Source: Streptosporangium lutulentum (GTDB lineage Bacteria > Actinomycetota > Actinomycetes > Streptosporangiales > Streptosporangiaceae). Taken from it: a stretch of DNA of 64,000 nucleotides. Within the stretch, counting starts at the first letter, position 1, and each line of letters begins with the position of its first letter. A program made the translations under genes and the position numbers. The stretch lies in the NCBI RefSeq assembly GCF_030811455.1, contig NZ_JAUSQU010000001.1:682001-746000 (forward strand), in the 5' to 3' direction. Positions 46,618-55,571 of the stretch are shown piece by piece. The notes beneath the pieces are model-generated. The model worked only from the letters and a program-made list of their open reading frames with translations, did not search any database and was not told the DNA's origin.

Positions 46618-47767
46618 GAGGCTGCGCCGCTGGCGGATGGTGCTGGGCGGAGACGCCGACGGCACCGGATGCGCGCTCGGCGGGACCGACGCCCAGATGG
46701 ACGGAGCCCTGGCCGCGCTGTACAACGGCGGGGAGAGCGGGAGTCCGGGCGAGCGGAGCGCCGGTCTGGGCGCCTCCGCGCCCCGGGTGGCGCGCTGGCT
46801 GGGCGACATCCGATCGTATTTCCCCTCGACCGTCGTCCAGGTCATGCAGAAGGACGCCGTCCAGCGGCTGAACCTGACCCGGCTGCTGCTTGAGCCGGAG
46901 ATGCTGGAAGCCGTCGAGCCGGACGTCCACATGGTCGGCACGATCCTGTCGCTCAACCGCGTGATGCCCGAGAAGGCGCGCGAGTCGGCCAGGGCTCTGG
47001 TCCGCAAGGTCGTCTCCGAGCTGGAGCGCAAGCTCGTGCAGAAGACGAAGGCCGCGGTGACCGGGGCACTGGACCGCTCGGCGCGGACCCACCGGCCCAA
47101 ACGGGTGGCCGACATCGACTGGGACCGTACGATCCGGGCCAATCTGAAGAACTACCTGCCCGACCGCAACACCGTGATCCCGTCGAGGCTGGTCGGGTAC
47201 GGCCGGCGGCAGCGGGCGGTCCAGCGCGAGGTCGTGCTCTGCATCGACCAGAGCGGTTCGATGGCCGCCTCCGTCGTCTATTCGAGCGTCTTCGGCGCGG
47301 TGCTCGCCTCGATGCGATCGCTCAAGACGTCACTGGTGGTCTTCGACACCGCGGTCGTCGACCTCACCGACCAGCTCCACGACCCGGTCGAGCTGTTGTT
47401 CGGCACCCAGCTCGGCGGCGGCACCGACATCAACCGGGCCATCGCCTACAGCCAGGGACTCATCACCCGGCCCACCGACTCGATCTTCATTCTGATCAGC
47501 GACCTCTACGAGGGCGGCGTCCGGGAGGAGATGCTCCGCAGGGTCGCCCAGATGACGGCCGCCGGAATCCAGGTGATCGTGCTGCTCGCGCTGTCGGACG
47601 AGGGCGCGCCCTTCTACGACCACGACAACGCCGCCGCGCTCGCCGCCCTGGGGGTGCCCGCCTTCGCCTGCACCCCCGACGCCTTCCCCGACCTGATGGC
47701 CGCCGCGATCGAGCGTCGCGACATCGGCCAGTGGGCCGAGCTGCAACTGGGCCGGACGGCGAACTGA
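46610..47767 (+). CDS. VWA (von Willebrand A) domain protein
   Basis: This 385-residue protein has a helical N-terminal half and a VWA domain from about residue 200. The metal-ion site is complete: DQSGS (D213, S215, S217), then GGGTDINRAIAY and ISDLYEGG. VWA proteins of this type pair with MoxR ATPases. ATG 46610 has GGAG upstream and overlaps the DUF5682 gene; GTG 46604 is possible. It closes the five-gene operon. Confidence 0.9.
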   Translation: MDERLRRWRMVLGGDADGTGCALGGTDAQMDGALAALYNGGESGSPGERSAGLGASAPRVARWLGDIRSYFPSTVVQVMQKDAVQRLNLTRLLLEPEMLEAVEPDVHMVGTILSLNRVMPEKARESARALVRKVVSELERKLVQKTKAAVTGALDRSARTHRPKRVADIDWDRTIRANLKNYLPDRNTVIPSRLVGYGRRQRAVQREVVLCIDQSGSMAASVVYSSVFGAVLASMRSLKTSLVVFDTAVVDLTDQLHDPVELLFGTQLGGGTDINRAIAYSQGLITRPTDSIFILISDLYEGGVREEMLRRVAQMTAAGIQVIVLLALSDEGAPFYDHDNAAALAALGVPAFACTPDAFPDLMAAAIERRDIGQWAELQLGRTAN

Positions 47768-47813
47768 TCGGCTCTGACGGGGGCGGCACGGAGGCCCACC
47801 CCTTTGACTTCCT

Positions 47814-47833
47814 CCCGGCCCTAAAGGGCCGGG
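47814..47833. repeat. IS200/IS605-type right-end hairpin
   Basis: CCCGGCCCT-AA-AGGGCCGGG is a perfect 9-bp stem at the 3' end of the tnpB fragment, in the context GACTTCCTCC...GGGATTCC that is typical of the right ends of this family. It may also stop transcription from the VWA operon. In complete elements this part contributes the scaffold of the guide RNA. Confidence 0.65.
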
Positions 47834-48168
47834 ATTCCCTGTGCCGCTGGCGCGGCATGCGGCCGCGTTCGTGGCCGGGGTGGTTGACGCTTCGCAGACC
47901 GCCCAATGGCGAGGTCTCCACGTCCTGAGACCGCTGATCCGGCGGCCTTGATGTTCTTGGCGGCGTTCACGTCAGCGTGCTCGGCATGGCCGCAGGAGGT
48001 GCAGGCGAACCGCGCTTGGCTCTCACGCGATACCGCATCCACCACCCTGCACACCGAGCACGTCTGAGACGTGTACGCCGCCGGGACCTTGATTATCGTG
48101 CTGCCCGTGTACCGGGCGGCGTTGTTCAGTGCGAGTTCGAGCCCGTACCAGCCCTTGTCCAAGGAAGA
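47821..48168 (-). pseudogene. tnpB: tnpB (RNA-guided nuclease of IS200/IS605 type), 3' fragment
   Basis: The frame retains about 115 codons from the C-terminus: GWYGLELALNNAARYTGS, VPAAYTSQTCSVCRVVD, FACTSCGHAEHADVNAAKNI and a short tail. The two CxxC pairs of the zinc ribbon and the last RuvC Asp (DVNAAKN) are intact, but everything upstream, including the other RuvC residues, is missing. The break is at about 48168, just before the antitoxin start on the other strand. It cannot encode an active nuclease. Confidence 0.85.
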
Positions 48169-48170
48169 TC

Positions 48171-48353
48171 ATGATTGAACGAATGAGTGTTCGAGAACTT
48201 CGAGACCACCTCGGCCGCCGCATCGACGCCGCCCACCACAACGGCGAACACACCATCGTCGAAAAATATGGCGAAACCCACGCCGTGCTAGTCCCCTACA
48301 CCTGGTGGGAACAGCAGCAACACTCAGAAGGTCAGGGCACGCTCGCGCCCTAG
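48171..48353 (+). CDS. Orphan Phd/YefM-like antitoxin
   Basis: This 60-residue protein (SVRELRDHLGRRIDAAHHNGE, in two parts: RELRDHLG, then TIVEKYGETHAVLVPY) has the Phd/YefM N-terminal DNA-binding pattern. ATG 48171 follows AAGGA; ATG 48183 is an alternative. No toxin gene follows. It sits between two IS200/IS605-like hairpins and may be cargo of, or a survivor from, the insertion that cut tnpB. Confidence 0.7.
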   Translation: MIERMSVRELRDHLGRRIDAAHHNGEHTIVEKYGETHAVLVPYTWWEQQQHSEGQGTLAP

Positions 48354-48377
48354 CGGGCACTCCCGCGCCGGGCTAAC

Positions 48378-48395
48378 CCCGCCCTGAAGGACGGG
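48378..48395. repeat. Second IS200/IS605-like right-end hairpin
   Basis: CCCGCCCT-GA-AGGACGGG folds with one mismatch and has the same orientation as the hairpin at 47814. It suggests the end of another element of the family, whose body is gone. Confidence 0.45.
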
Positions 48396-48583
48396 AGCTT
48401 GCACCCGCCGTTCTCGGTCAAAAACGGTGGTGACCCACGGCCGGTGACGGCGGCGTTTCACGGCGAGCGGTTTGAGGCGACGATGTCTCGCGATCTGGCG
48501 ATACCCCGGCGGCGAGGGTCGTAGGCGGTGAATCAGCGGCGACGGGTATGCCGGAACACCGCTGCACCGGCACGAATCCCCCG
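48396..48583. other. Gene-poor stretch
   Basis: Together with the hydrolase remnant at 48584-48700 and the bases to 48878, this makes a 525-base stretch without an intact gene after the antitoxin. Apart from the hairpin and the remnant I see nothing in it. Confidence 0.3.
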
Positions 48584-48700
48584 TCAGTTCGTGACGGCGT
48601 CGATCATCCAGTCGGTCACGGCTTCGGGAGCGAGGAACTGGTGGAGGTGCGTGCCGGGGATGTGACGCACCGGCCAGCCGCGTCGCCCGGCCTCCTTTCA
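48584..48700 (-). pseudogene. Alpha/beta hydrolase C-terminal remnant
   Basis: Read leftwards to a TGA at 48584-48586, the frame gives RRGWPVRHIPGTHLHQFLAP and then a TDWMIDAVTN end. This is the final His-containing strand and last helix of an alpha/beta-fold hydrolase. Nothing of the catalytic Ser or earlier fold is present upstream. Confidence 0.5.
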
Positions 48701-48878
48701 TTCCTCTCACCGCGTACACACCGCGCCGCAGGCCGGTCTTCCCGGGGTTCATCGGATTCGGGATGTACCTGATCAGCCTGACATGTCGGTCGATGCACGT
48801 AGGTCCGGGGTGCTCATCTGTACAGCCGCGGGCCGTCGGTCATCGCCGGCTGTCTCCTGATCGGTCGTCGCTCCCGCG

Positions 48879-49148
48879 CTACGCCGCTTCGGCGGCCTGC
48901 CCGGCCTCCCGCAGGGCGGGGGAGAACCGCTGTTCGGTCAGGTAGTGGCCGATCCCGACGACGAGCACGATGGGCCACTCAACGATCTCCAAGGCGCCCA
49001 GCGCGCCCAGGACGGCGTAGAAGACGAGCCGATCCGGGGACGGCAGGGCCAGCGTGCCGATCACCGGCACGCTGACGTGCGGCCGCTGTGGCGCGTCCGC
49101 CTGATCGCGTGCGCGGCCGTTCGAGGAGGTGCCGGTTTTCTGGACCAT
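48879..49148 (-). CDS. Small membrane protein, unknown function
   Basis: This 89-residue protein starts at ATG 49148, six bases after GGAGG. It has a polar N-terminal third and a hydrophobic centre (LVFYAVLGALGALEIVEWPIV and following) that could form one or two helices, ending in RFSPALREAGQAAEAA. I recognise no named family. It is divergent from the TetR-ABC operon. Confidence 0.6.
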   Translation of the reverse strand: MVQKTGTSSNGRARDQADAPQRPHVSVPVIGTLALPSPDRLVFYAVLGALGALEIVEWPIVLVVGIGHYLTEQRFSPALREAGQAAEAA

Positions 49149-49339
49149 GTGGGGCCTCCGTGAATCACGACGTACTGTCGACGGTCCCCGTCCTGTGTGG
49201 CGCATAACGCCGCCCAATGAGAACTTTGCCCCGTTTTGTGGATCTGGGCCATCAATAATGGCATATACGGTGTAGAGGTTTTGGCTCAGGTGCGACTTTT
49301 CCATTGCCTTGTTTTGATGGATCGTTTAAATTTTCGACC

Positions 49340-49939
49340 GTGCAATCAGGAACTCGCACATTCATTGAAGAGGCCCGGCGAAGCCAGATCGTCGCCTGCG
49401 CCATCGAGGTCATCGCGACCCTCGGCTACGCCAACGCCTCGCTCTCCAGGATCGCGAAGCTGGCGAAGGTCAGCACCGGAGTGATCTCCTACCACTTCGG
49501 CGGGAAGGACGAGCTGATCCAGGCCGTGGTCGCCGAGGTGGCCGGTATCGCGACGGAGCTGATGACGCCGCGCATCGTCTCCCAGGCCACGGCGGCCGAC
49601 GCCCTGCGCGTCTACATCGAGGCGAACCTGGAGTTCATGCGCCTGCACCCCAAGCCGCTGCTCGCGCTCGTGGAGATCGTCACTCACAGCCGTGCGAGCG
49701 ACGGCGGCCCGGGCCCCTACGCCGCCCAGCACGAGATCGCGATCGCGGACCTGGAGAAGGTGCTGGCCTGGGGGCGGCGGACGGGTGAGTTCCGGGACTT
49801 CGACCTCCGGACGATGGCGCTCGCGATTCGCGGCGCCATTGACGCGGTGCCCGCTCAAATAGCCATATTTCCTGATTTAGATATAGATCATCTAGCACGT
49901 GAACTGACCGTTCTCTTCACCCTCGCAACCCGGAAGTGA
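49340..49939 (+). CDS. TetR-family transcriptional regulator
   Basis: This 199-residue protein has an N-terminal helix-turn-helix (SLSRIAKLAKVSTGVISYHF followed by GGKDELI) and a helical ligand-binding region. GTG 49340 (VQSGTRTFIEEARRSQIV) fits the family length; the frame extends to a TTG at 49304 without a ribosome site. It sits 3 bases before an ABC transporter pair and probably represses it in response to an exported compound. Confidence 0.87.
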   Translation: MQSGTRTFIEEARRSQIVACAIEVIATLGYANASLSRIAKLAKVSTGVISYHFGGKDELIQAVVAEVAGIATELMTPRIVSQATAADALRVYIEANLEFMRLHPKPLLALVEIVTHSRASDGGPGPYAAQHEIAIADLEKVLAWGRRTGEFRDFDLRTMALAIRGAIDAVPAQIAIFPDLDIDHLARELTVLFTLATRK

Positions 49940-49942
49940 CGC

Positions 49943-50698
49943 ATGACCGCAGCGCTCGAGATCTCAGGCTTATGCAAGGCCTTCGGTGAGAAAGTAGCCG
50001 TCGACCATATCGACCTGAGCATCCCCCAGGGCTCCTTCTACGGGCTTGTCGGCCAGAACGGCGCCGGTAAGACCACCACCCTGTCCATGGCCGTCGGCCT
50101 GCTGCGCCCGGACAGCGGCGGCGCACGGATCTTCGGCGCCGACGTCTGGTCCAACCCGGACGAGGCCAAGGCGCTGGTCGGGGTGCTGCCCGACGGGATG
50201 GCCATGCCCGAACGGCTCACCGGTCGCGAGGTGCTGACCTACCTCGGCCTGCTCCGCGGGCTGTCGCGCGAGGTCGTCGACCGGCGCGCCGAGGAACTGC
50301 TGTCGGTGCTGGAGCTCGACGAGGCGGAGAAGACCCTCGTCATCGAGTACTCCACCGGAATGCGGAAGAAGATCGGACTGGCCACCGCCCTGCTGCACGC
50401 GCCGAGGCTGCTGGTGCTCGACGAGCCCTTCGAGGCCGTGGACCCGGTGTCGGCCGCGACGATCAAGACGATCCTGCGGGGGTTCGTGGCCGGGGGCGGG
50501 TCCATCGTGCTCTCCAGCCACGTCATGGCCCTCGTGGAGCAGCTCTGCGACCACGTCGCGATGATCGACAAGGGCAGGGTGGCCGCGGCGGGTCCCCTGG
50601 ACGAGGTCCGCGGCGACGGCTCCCTCGAAGACACCTTCGTCGGCCTGGTCGGCGTCTCCGACGGCAGGTCGAAGGAGCTGACGTGGCTGTCGCGCTGA
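49943..50698 (+). CDS. ABC transporter ATP-binding protein
   Basis: This 251-residue ATPase has Walker A GQNGAGKTT, signature YSTGMRKKIGLA, Walker B LLVLDEPFE and the H-loop SSHVMA. It is of the ABC-2 exporter type (EcrA/CcmA-like). It powers the permease encoded by the next gene, with which it overlaps by 16 bases. Confidence 0.93.
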   Translation: MTAALEISGLCKAFGEKVAVDHIDLSIPQGSFYGLVGQNGAGKTTTLSMAVGLLRPDSGGARIFGADVWSNPDEAKALVGVLPDGMAMPERLTGREVLTYLGLLRGLSREVVDRRAEELLSVLELDEAEKTLVIEYSTGMRKKIGLATALLHAPRLLVLDEPFEAVDPVSAATIKTILRGFVAGGGSIVLSSHVMALVEQLCDHVAMIDKGRVAAAGPLDEVRGDGSLEDTFVGLVGVSDGRSKELTWLSR

Positions 50699-52503
50699 CC
50701 ATGGTCCAGATGAAGGTGGCCGTGCTCCGTCATTCGATGACCGGCCAGCGGGCCGGCTTCATCGTCATGGGCGCGCTGGTCGGCCTGATCCTCGCGGCCG
50801 GGACGATCTTCCTGAGCTTCTCGGAGGCCGACCTGCTCACGGCCGTCTACGCCGTCTGGATGCTGGGCTGGATCTTCGGCCCCGTCTTCGCCGGGGGCGG
50901 CGACGAGACGCTCCGCCCCGAGTACTTCACGCCGCTGGGCCTGCCGCCGCGCCGTCTGGCCTCGGGGCTGCTCGTGTCGGCCTTCGTCGGTGTGGCGCCG
51001 GCGATCAGCCTGCTCGCCCTCAGCGGGCTCGCGGTCTTCGGAGCGCGGCAGGGCATCGTGGCCGCCCTCGTCTCGGTCCCCGCGCTGCTGCTCCAGCTCG
51101 TGGTGTTCGTCCTGCTCTCCCGGGTCGCGGTGGCCCTGATCGGCCTGGCCCTGCGCTCCCGCGTCGGTGCGATCGGCGCCGGACTGATCAACGGCCTGAT
51201 CCTGGCGATCCTCGGCCAGATCTGGGTCGTCTTCGTGGCGCTCGGCCAGACGCAGGGCGTCCCGCCGGTGGTGACGACGGTGACCCGCTACCTGCCCTCC
51301 GGCTGGGGGCTGGTCGCGGTCGAGGCCGCCGCGTCCGGCGACTGGGTGCGGGTGTTGGCGGCCCTCGGCGGAATGGCGGTGCTCATCGCCCTGCTGCTGA
51401 CCGCATGGGCGGCCCTCCTCACCCGGCGTGCGGGGGCGACCAGGGCCGCCACCCGGGGGCGCAGGCCGATGCGGGCCACCACCGCCTCCGGCGCCGTGCT
51501 CGCCAAGGAACTGCGTACCTGGTCGCGCGACCTGGTGCGCACACACCAGCTGACCTTCGCCTTCGCCTACGGCGTGTGCTTCGCGGCGGCCCCGCTGCTG
51601 ATGAACTGGAACGGAATGCTGCCCTGGGCGGGTCCGATCTTCGTCCTGATGGCCGCGGCCATGTCCGCCAACCTCTACGGCGGCGACGGCACCGCCCTGT
51701 GGCTCACCGTCATGACACCGGGAGCGAGTGACGTCCGCGGGCGCCAGCACGCGTGGTTGCTGGTCGTCGCGCCCCTCGCCGTCGTGCTGACGCTCTCTCT
51801 CGCCGCGGTCACCGGAGGGCCGTCGCCCGCACTGCTCGCCGTTCTTCTCGCGCTGCTGGGCGGAGGCGCCGGGCTGGTGCCCCTGGCCTCGGTGTACGCG
51901 CTCATCCCCGGCACCGACCCGCACCGGCGCGGCGGCAATCCACTGCGCTCCACGGAGGAGGACGGCGCGGTCACCGGCATGGTGTACGCGGTGCTGGCGC
52001 TGACCGCCCTCACCGCGGTCCCCGCGGCGATCGCGACCGCGCTGCTCGGCTGGGCGGGCGTGGCCGTCGGAGCCCTGACGGGCGTTCTCTGTTACTGGGG
52101 ATTCGGGCTTCTCGCCGAGCGGCGGCTGCTCACGGAGGGACCCGAGCTGCTCGACATGATGCGCACCGGACGCCGACCGGCCGGGAAACCCGGCGTAGTC
52201 GGCCGGACCCGCTTCGATGACCTGACGCGCCGTCAGCAGATCATCGCCATGATCTGCTTCACGACCGGCGCGATCCCGTTGTTTCCGCAGGGCGTGGTGG
52301 CCGGTTACCTCAAGGTCTCCGAAAGCCCCACGCGCTCATGGTTTCTGGCCCTCCATCTACCGCCGTGGCTGCAGTGGCCCACGATCGTGTTCATGGTCGT
52401 CCTGGGAGTGGCCATCTACACGGCGGGCGTGATCGTCTCCTACCGGCGGCAGGAGACTCCCGTCGCCGGCCGCGAAACGGTCACCTCCACGACCGCGGTG
52501 TAG
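50683..52503 (+). CDS. ABC transporter permease (ABC-2-like)
   Basis: This 606-residue protein has about twelve to fourteen hydrophobic helices in two halves separated by an Arg-rich loop near 245 (TRRAGATRAATRGRRPMRA). GTG 50683 follows AAGGAG by five bases; ATG 50701 is possible. The substrate is unknown; with the TetR gene it forms an exporter operon. Confidence 0.87.
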   Translation: MAVALTMVQMKVAVLRHSMTGQRAGFIVMGALVGLILAAGTIFLSFSEADLLTAVYAVWMLGWIFGPVFAGGGDETLRPEYFTPLGLPPRRLASGLLVSAFVGVAPAISLLALSGLAVFGARQGIVAALVSVPALLLQLVVFVLLSRVAVALIGLALRSRVGAIGAGLINGLILAILGQIWVVFVALGQTQGVPPVVTTVTRYLPSGWGLVAVEAAASGDWVRVLAALGGMAVLIALLLTAWAALLTRRAGATRAATRGRRPMRATTASGAVLAKELRTWSRDLVRTHQLTFAFAYGVCFAAAPLLMNWNGMLPWAGPIFVLMAAAMSANLYGGDGTALWLTVMTPGASDVRGRQHAWLLVVAPLAVVLTLSLAAVTGGPSPALLAVLLALLGGGAGLVPLASVYALIPGTDPHRRGGNPLRSTEEDGAVTGMVYAVLALTALTAVPAAIATALLGWAGVAVGALTGVLCYWGFGLLAERRLLTEGPELLDMMRTGRRPAGKPGVVGRTRFDDLTRRQQIIAMICFTTGAIPLFPQGVVAGYLKVSESPTRSWFLALHLPPWLQWPTIVFMVVLGVAIYTAGVIVSYRRQETPVAGRETVTSTTAV

Positions 52504-52523
52504 ACCGTGACGGCCGGCGGGCA

Positions 52524-52557
52524 CGGCGGCGACCCGTTCCGGGCCGGGACGCCGCCG
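52524..52557. terminator. Bidirectional hairpin between permease and GNAT genes
   Basis: CGGCGGCG and its complement form an 8-bp stem; the 18-base interior contains a further CCCG/CGGG pair. It lies in the 118-base gap between two convergent genes. Confidence 0.5.
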
Positions 52558-52621
52558 GCGTGCGCCGCCGTACCGGGTGAGACGAGACGGCCGGGGCCTG
52601 TGCGGCTCGGCCGTCGAGACG

Positions 52622-53407
52622 TCAGCCGGCTCCCCCCGGGTGCGTGAACGGGGTCGTGGTGGCGAGCTCGACGAAGCCGAGACGCTTCAGGATCGGCCGG
52701 CTGTCCGGGGAGGCGTCGACCTGCAGGTAGCGGAAACCCCGGGCCGCCGCCAGGGCGGCCCGGCGGGCCACCAGCGAGCGGAACACACCGCGGCCCCGCC
52801 AGGCGGGCAACGTGCCGCCGCCCCACAGGCCGGCGAAGTCGGTGCCGGGGTGGAACTCCATGCGCCCGGCGGAGATCGGAGTCCGCCCGGCCAGGGCGAC
52901 CACGGCGGCGACCGTACCGCTCCGGCGTCCGAGGTCGGCCAGCAGGGTCCTGCCCACGGGGGAGTGGTCCCCGCCGAACACCTCGTCGTGCACCCGCACG
53001 AGCGCGTCGACCCCCTGCTCGTCGACCACGTCCAGCAGTTCCACGCCCGGCGGCGGTGGCACGTCGAGCGTGAGGTCCGCGATCTCGGCGACGAGCAGGG
53101 CCTCGGTCGGCTGGGGGGTGAAACCGGCCGCGAGCAGCCGGTCGGGGAGGTCCGACGGCCGGTCGTAGGAGTAGTGCTTCCACTCCCAGGGGCGGGACAG
53201 TCCCGCGAACCGGTCGATCTGCGCGGCGATGACCGCGTCGGCGTCGGCGGGGTCGAGGTCGCACCAGGTCACCCCGGTCCATCCACCTCCGGCGGACACG
53301 CTCCTGATCACGCCGCCGTCGTGCTCGACACGCCCGTCCGGCGCGTCGGGCTCGGGACACCGGCGTACCTGTTCGTCGAAGGCGGTGAGCACCGCTTGTC
53401 GATCCAT
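52622..53407 (-). CDS. GNAT-family N-acetyltransferase
   Basis: This 261-residue protein contains a GNAT domain in its C-terminal half: VVALAGRTPISAGRMEFHP, then GGGTLPAWRGRGVFRSLVA, whose RGRG loop binds acetyl-CoA, and DASPDSRPILKRLGFVEL. The N-terminal half (WEWKHYSYDRP) resembles a degenerate second GNAT fold. ATG 53407 (MDRQAVL) is preferred over longer frames. The acceptor is unknown. Confidence 0.83.
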   Translation of the reverse strand: MDRQAVLTAFDEQVRRCPEPDAPDGRVEHDGGVIRSVSAGGGWTGVTWCDLDPADADAVIAAQIDRFAGLSRPWEWKHYSYDRPSDLPDRLLAAGFTPQPTEALLVAEIADLTLDVPPPPGVELLDVVDEQGVDALVRVHDEVFGGDHSPVGRTLLADLGRRSGTVAAVVALAGRTPISAGRMEFHPGTDFAGLWGGGTLPAWRGRGVFRSLVARRAALAAARGFRYLQVDASPDSRPILKRLGFVELATTTPFTHPGGAG

Positions 53408-53664
53408 CCGGGTATCCGACCAGCCGACCGGTGGTGCGGGCAACCGGATTTCCGGTGAGGCGCCTCGCCGGAACGGACCGGCGTCCCGCCGGTTCGACCC
53501 CACCCCGTCGATCCGGATGCGTCGAGCGGTACGGCCATGGGCCGTGAGGTGTTCCCTCGAAGAACCGGATCGACGGGGTGGGCAACGTATTCAAGAGGAA
53601 AATGTGAACAACCGGGTGCTGAACTGCTCGGGTTTCACCACCGCACGCGCTCTAACCTGGGGCG

Positions 53665-54387
53665 ATGGCGCTGGCATATTTTGCTGATTTCGCCGGACAA
53701 GGCTGGAAACAGGTCGGAGAACTGGCACTGGCATTCCTGCTGTCAGCGGTGATAGGCCTCGAGCGGGAAATCCGCCAGAAGAGCGCGGGACTGCGCACCC
53801 ACACCCTGGTGGGTCTCGCCGCCGCGCTGATGATGCTGGTGTCGAAATACGGCTTCGCCGATGTTCTGGGGGATCGCGTCGTCCTCGACCCGTCCCGGGT
53901 GGCCGCCCAGATCGTGTCCGGCATCGGCTTCGTCGGCGCGGGTCTGATATTCGTTCGCCGCGACGCGGTCCGCGGTCTCACCACCGCCGCGGCGATCTGG
54001 CTCACCGCCGGGGTGGGCATGGCGGCGGGGGCGGGGCTGTGGTTGCTGGCCGTTGTCGTGACCGTGGGGTATTTCGTGACGATGCTCGTCTTCACGCCAC
54101 TGACGAATCGGCTTCCCCAGTCCAAACACGCCCCCTCACGGCTCCACCTGACCTATCGCGGCGGGCGAGGCGTGCTGCGGCAGGTGCTGGCCGAATGCAC
54201 GCGACGGGGATTCAGCGTGAACGAGCTGTCCACCGACCAGCGGGCCGAGCGCCACGATCCGGCGATCGTCTCGCTCTGGCTCATCGTGCACGGCACCGGC
54301 TCGATGACGGAGCTGACGGCGGCGCTCTCCGAGATCGAGGGGGTGCTCTCCGTGGTGAGCCACGACGCCAACGCGCCGGTGCCCTGA
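53665..54387 (+). CDS. MgtC/SapB-family membrane protein
   Basis: This 240-residue protein has the MgtC N-terminal membrane domain (LALAFLLSAVIGLEREIRQK, LRTHTLVGLAAALMMLVS, SGIGFVGAGLIF, GLTTAAAIWLTAGVGMAAG) and a cytoplasmic ACT-like domain after about 150. MgtC proteins modulate Mg2+ and phosphate homeostasis or ATP synthase in other bacteria. The gene's 3' end is repeated downstream. Confidence 0.9.
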   Translation: MALAYFADFAGQGWKQVGELALAFLLSAVIGLEREIRQKSAGLRTHTLVGLAAALMMLVSKYGFADVLGDRVVLDPSRVAAQIVSGIGFVGAGLIFVRRDAVRGLTTAAAIWLTAGVGMAAGAGLWLLAVVVTVGYFVTMLVFTPLTNRLPQSKHAPSRLHLTYRGGRGVLRQVLAECTRRGFSVNELSTDQRAERHDPAIVSLWLIVHGTGSMTELTAALSEIEGVLSVVSHDANAPVP

Positions 54388-54486
54388 CGCTCGTCGGGCG
54401 GACCGCGGTGATCCACGACGCCGATGCGGCGGTGCCCTGACGGCGGACCGCGGTGAGCCGGGACGCCGGCGCGGCGGTGCCCGGCG
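54352..54486 (+). repeat. Degenerate triplication of the MgtC-like gene 3' end
   Basis: The segment GAGCCACGACGCC...CGGTGCCCTGACG (54352-54389) recurs in altered form at about 54406-54444 and 54450-54486. The first extra copy keeps the GGTGCCCTGA stop region. The convergent 54388-54490 gap contains nothing else. Confidence 0.75.
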
Positions 54487-54490
54487 CCCG

Positions 54491-55405
54491 TCAGGTGAAG
54501 AGATCGGCCCGTTCCGCGATGAACTCCTCCACCGTCTTCGCGGGCCTTCCGAGGATCGACTCGACGTCCCGGGTCGCTCGATCGTAGCGATTGAGGTGAT
54601 GCAGGCGCGCCATGGTGAGGATGTGCTCCTCGGTGTGGGGCGGGAACCCGGCGGGCGAGACGATCTGGTCGGCCCAGGTGTCGAACGGGACGTCCACGTA
54701 GGTGACCTTCCTCCCCAGTGCGCGGGAGTACTCCTCGGCGATTCCGGTCATCTCCTGCGACCGGAACCCGGTCAGCTCGTAGACGTGCCCGAGATGCGGC
54801 CGCGGGTCTTCCAGAACCGCCGCGACGACCTGGGCGACGTCGTCGGCCGCGACCGGTGAGGTGCGACCGGTGCCGAAGGGAAGCCGGATGGTCCCGCTGT
54901 CGGCGATGGAACGCGCGGCCAGTGTCGTGAAGAACGGGTTGTCCAGGAAAACGGTGGGACGGATGTGCACGATCGGGAGCACGGACCAGTCGAGCACCTG
55001 TTCGGACAGCCAGTGCAACCGCTGCTGATGCGACTCCTCGGTACTCAGCGGAGTCATCCGCGACACCGTCATCTGCGAGATGCCGACCAGGACCTCAAGG
55101 GCGCCCAGCGCGCGGGCCACCGTCGCGACGGTGGCGGCGGCCTCCAGATACGAGGGTGAGACGCTCATACCGAAGAACATCCGGGAACCGCCGTCGAGGG
55201 CGTTCGCCACCTCATCGGGCCGGGTGAGATCGCCGACGACGACCTGCGCACCGAGGGCACGCAACGCGTCCGCGCGCTTGTCGTCGTGATGCACCATCGC
55301 CCGTACGGGCCGGCCGCGCTCGCACAGCAGCCGGACGACGGTACGGCCGACGCCTCCGACACCGCCACCGGCGCCGGTGACGAGGATGAGACCGTCATCA
55401 GCCAT
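54491..55405 (-). CDS. NmrA-like NAD(P)-binding protein
   Basis: This 304-residue atypical SDR has a Gly-rich loop with an insertion (VTGAGGGVGGVGRTVVRLL), GDLTRPDEVANALDG, and a C-terminal DVPFDTWADQIV region like NmrA/YtfG quinone reductases. It lacks the YxxxK pair, as most NmrA proteins do. It may sense redox state or reduce a quinone. It is divergent from the TetR gene at 55648 across 242 bases. Confidence 0.82.
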   Translation of the reverse strand: MADDGLILVTGAGGGVGGVGRTVVRLLCERGRPVRAMVHHDDKRADALRALGAQVVVGDLTRPDEVANALDGGSRMFFGMSVSPSYLEAAATVATVARALGALEVLVGISQMTVSRMTPLSTEESHQQRLHWLSEQVLDWSVLPIVHIRPTVFLDNPFFTTLAARSIADSGTIRLPFGTGRTSPVAADDVAQVVAAVLEDPRPHLGHVYELTGFRSQEMTGIAEEYSRALGRKVTYVDVPFDTWADQIVSPAGFPPHTEEHILTMARLHHLNRYDRATRDVESILGRPAKTVEEFIAERADLFT

Positions 55406-55571
55406 CGAGACCCCCTGTCTCAGGGTAGTCGTCGCCCTCCGGCGATCAGCGCCCCGGCCCTCCTTCGACGACCTGCGTCTCGAAGGCCGGGCACGGAACG
55501 GGAAGGCGGCGACCGGGCCGGCCTCAAGAGGTTCGGCGGACGGTCACGAACGGCGTTTCATCGGTGAACGG

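Noticed and set aside
44896-47142. 748-codon antisense frame opposite DUF5682 and VWA
   Set aside because: The plus-strand genes have intact motifs and coupling; the antisense frame has none.
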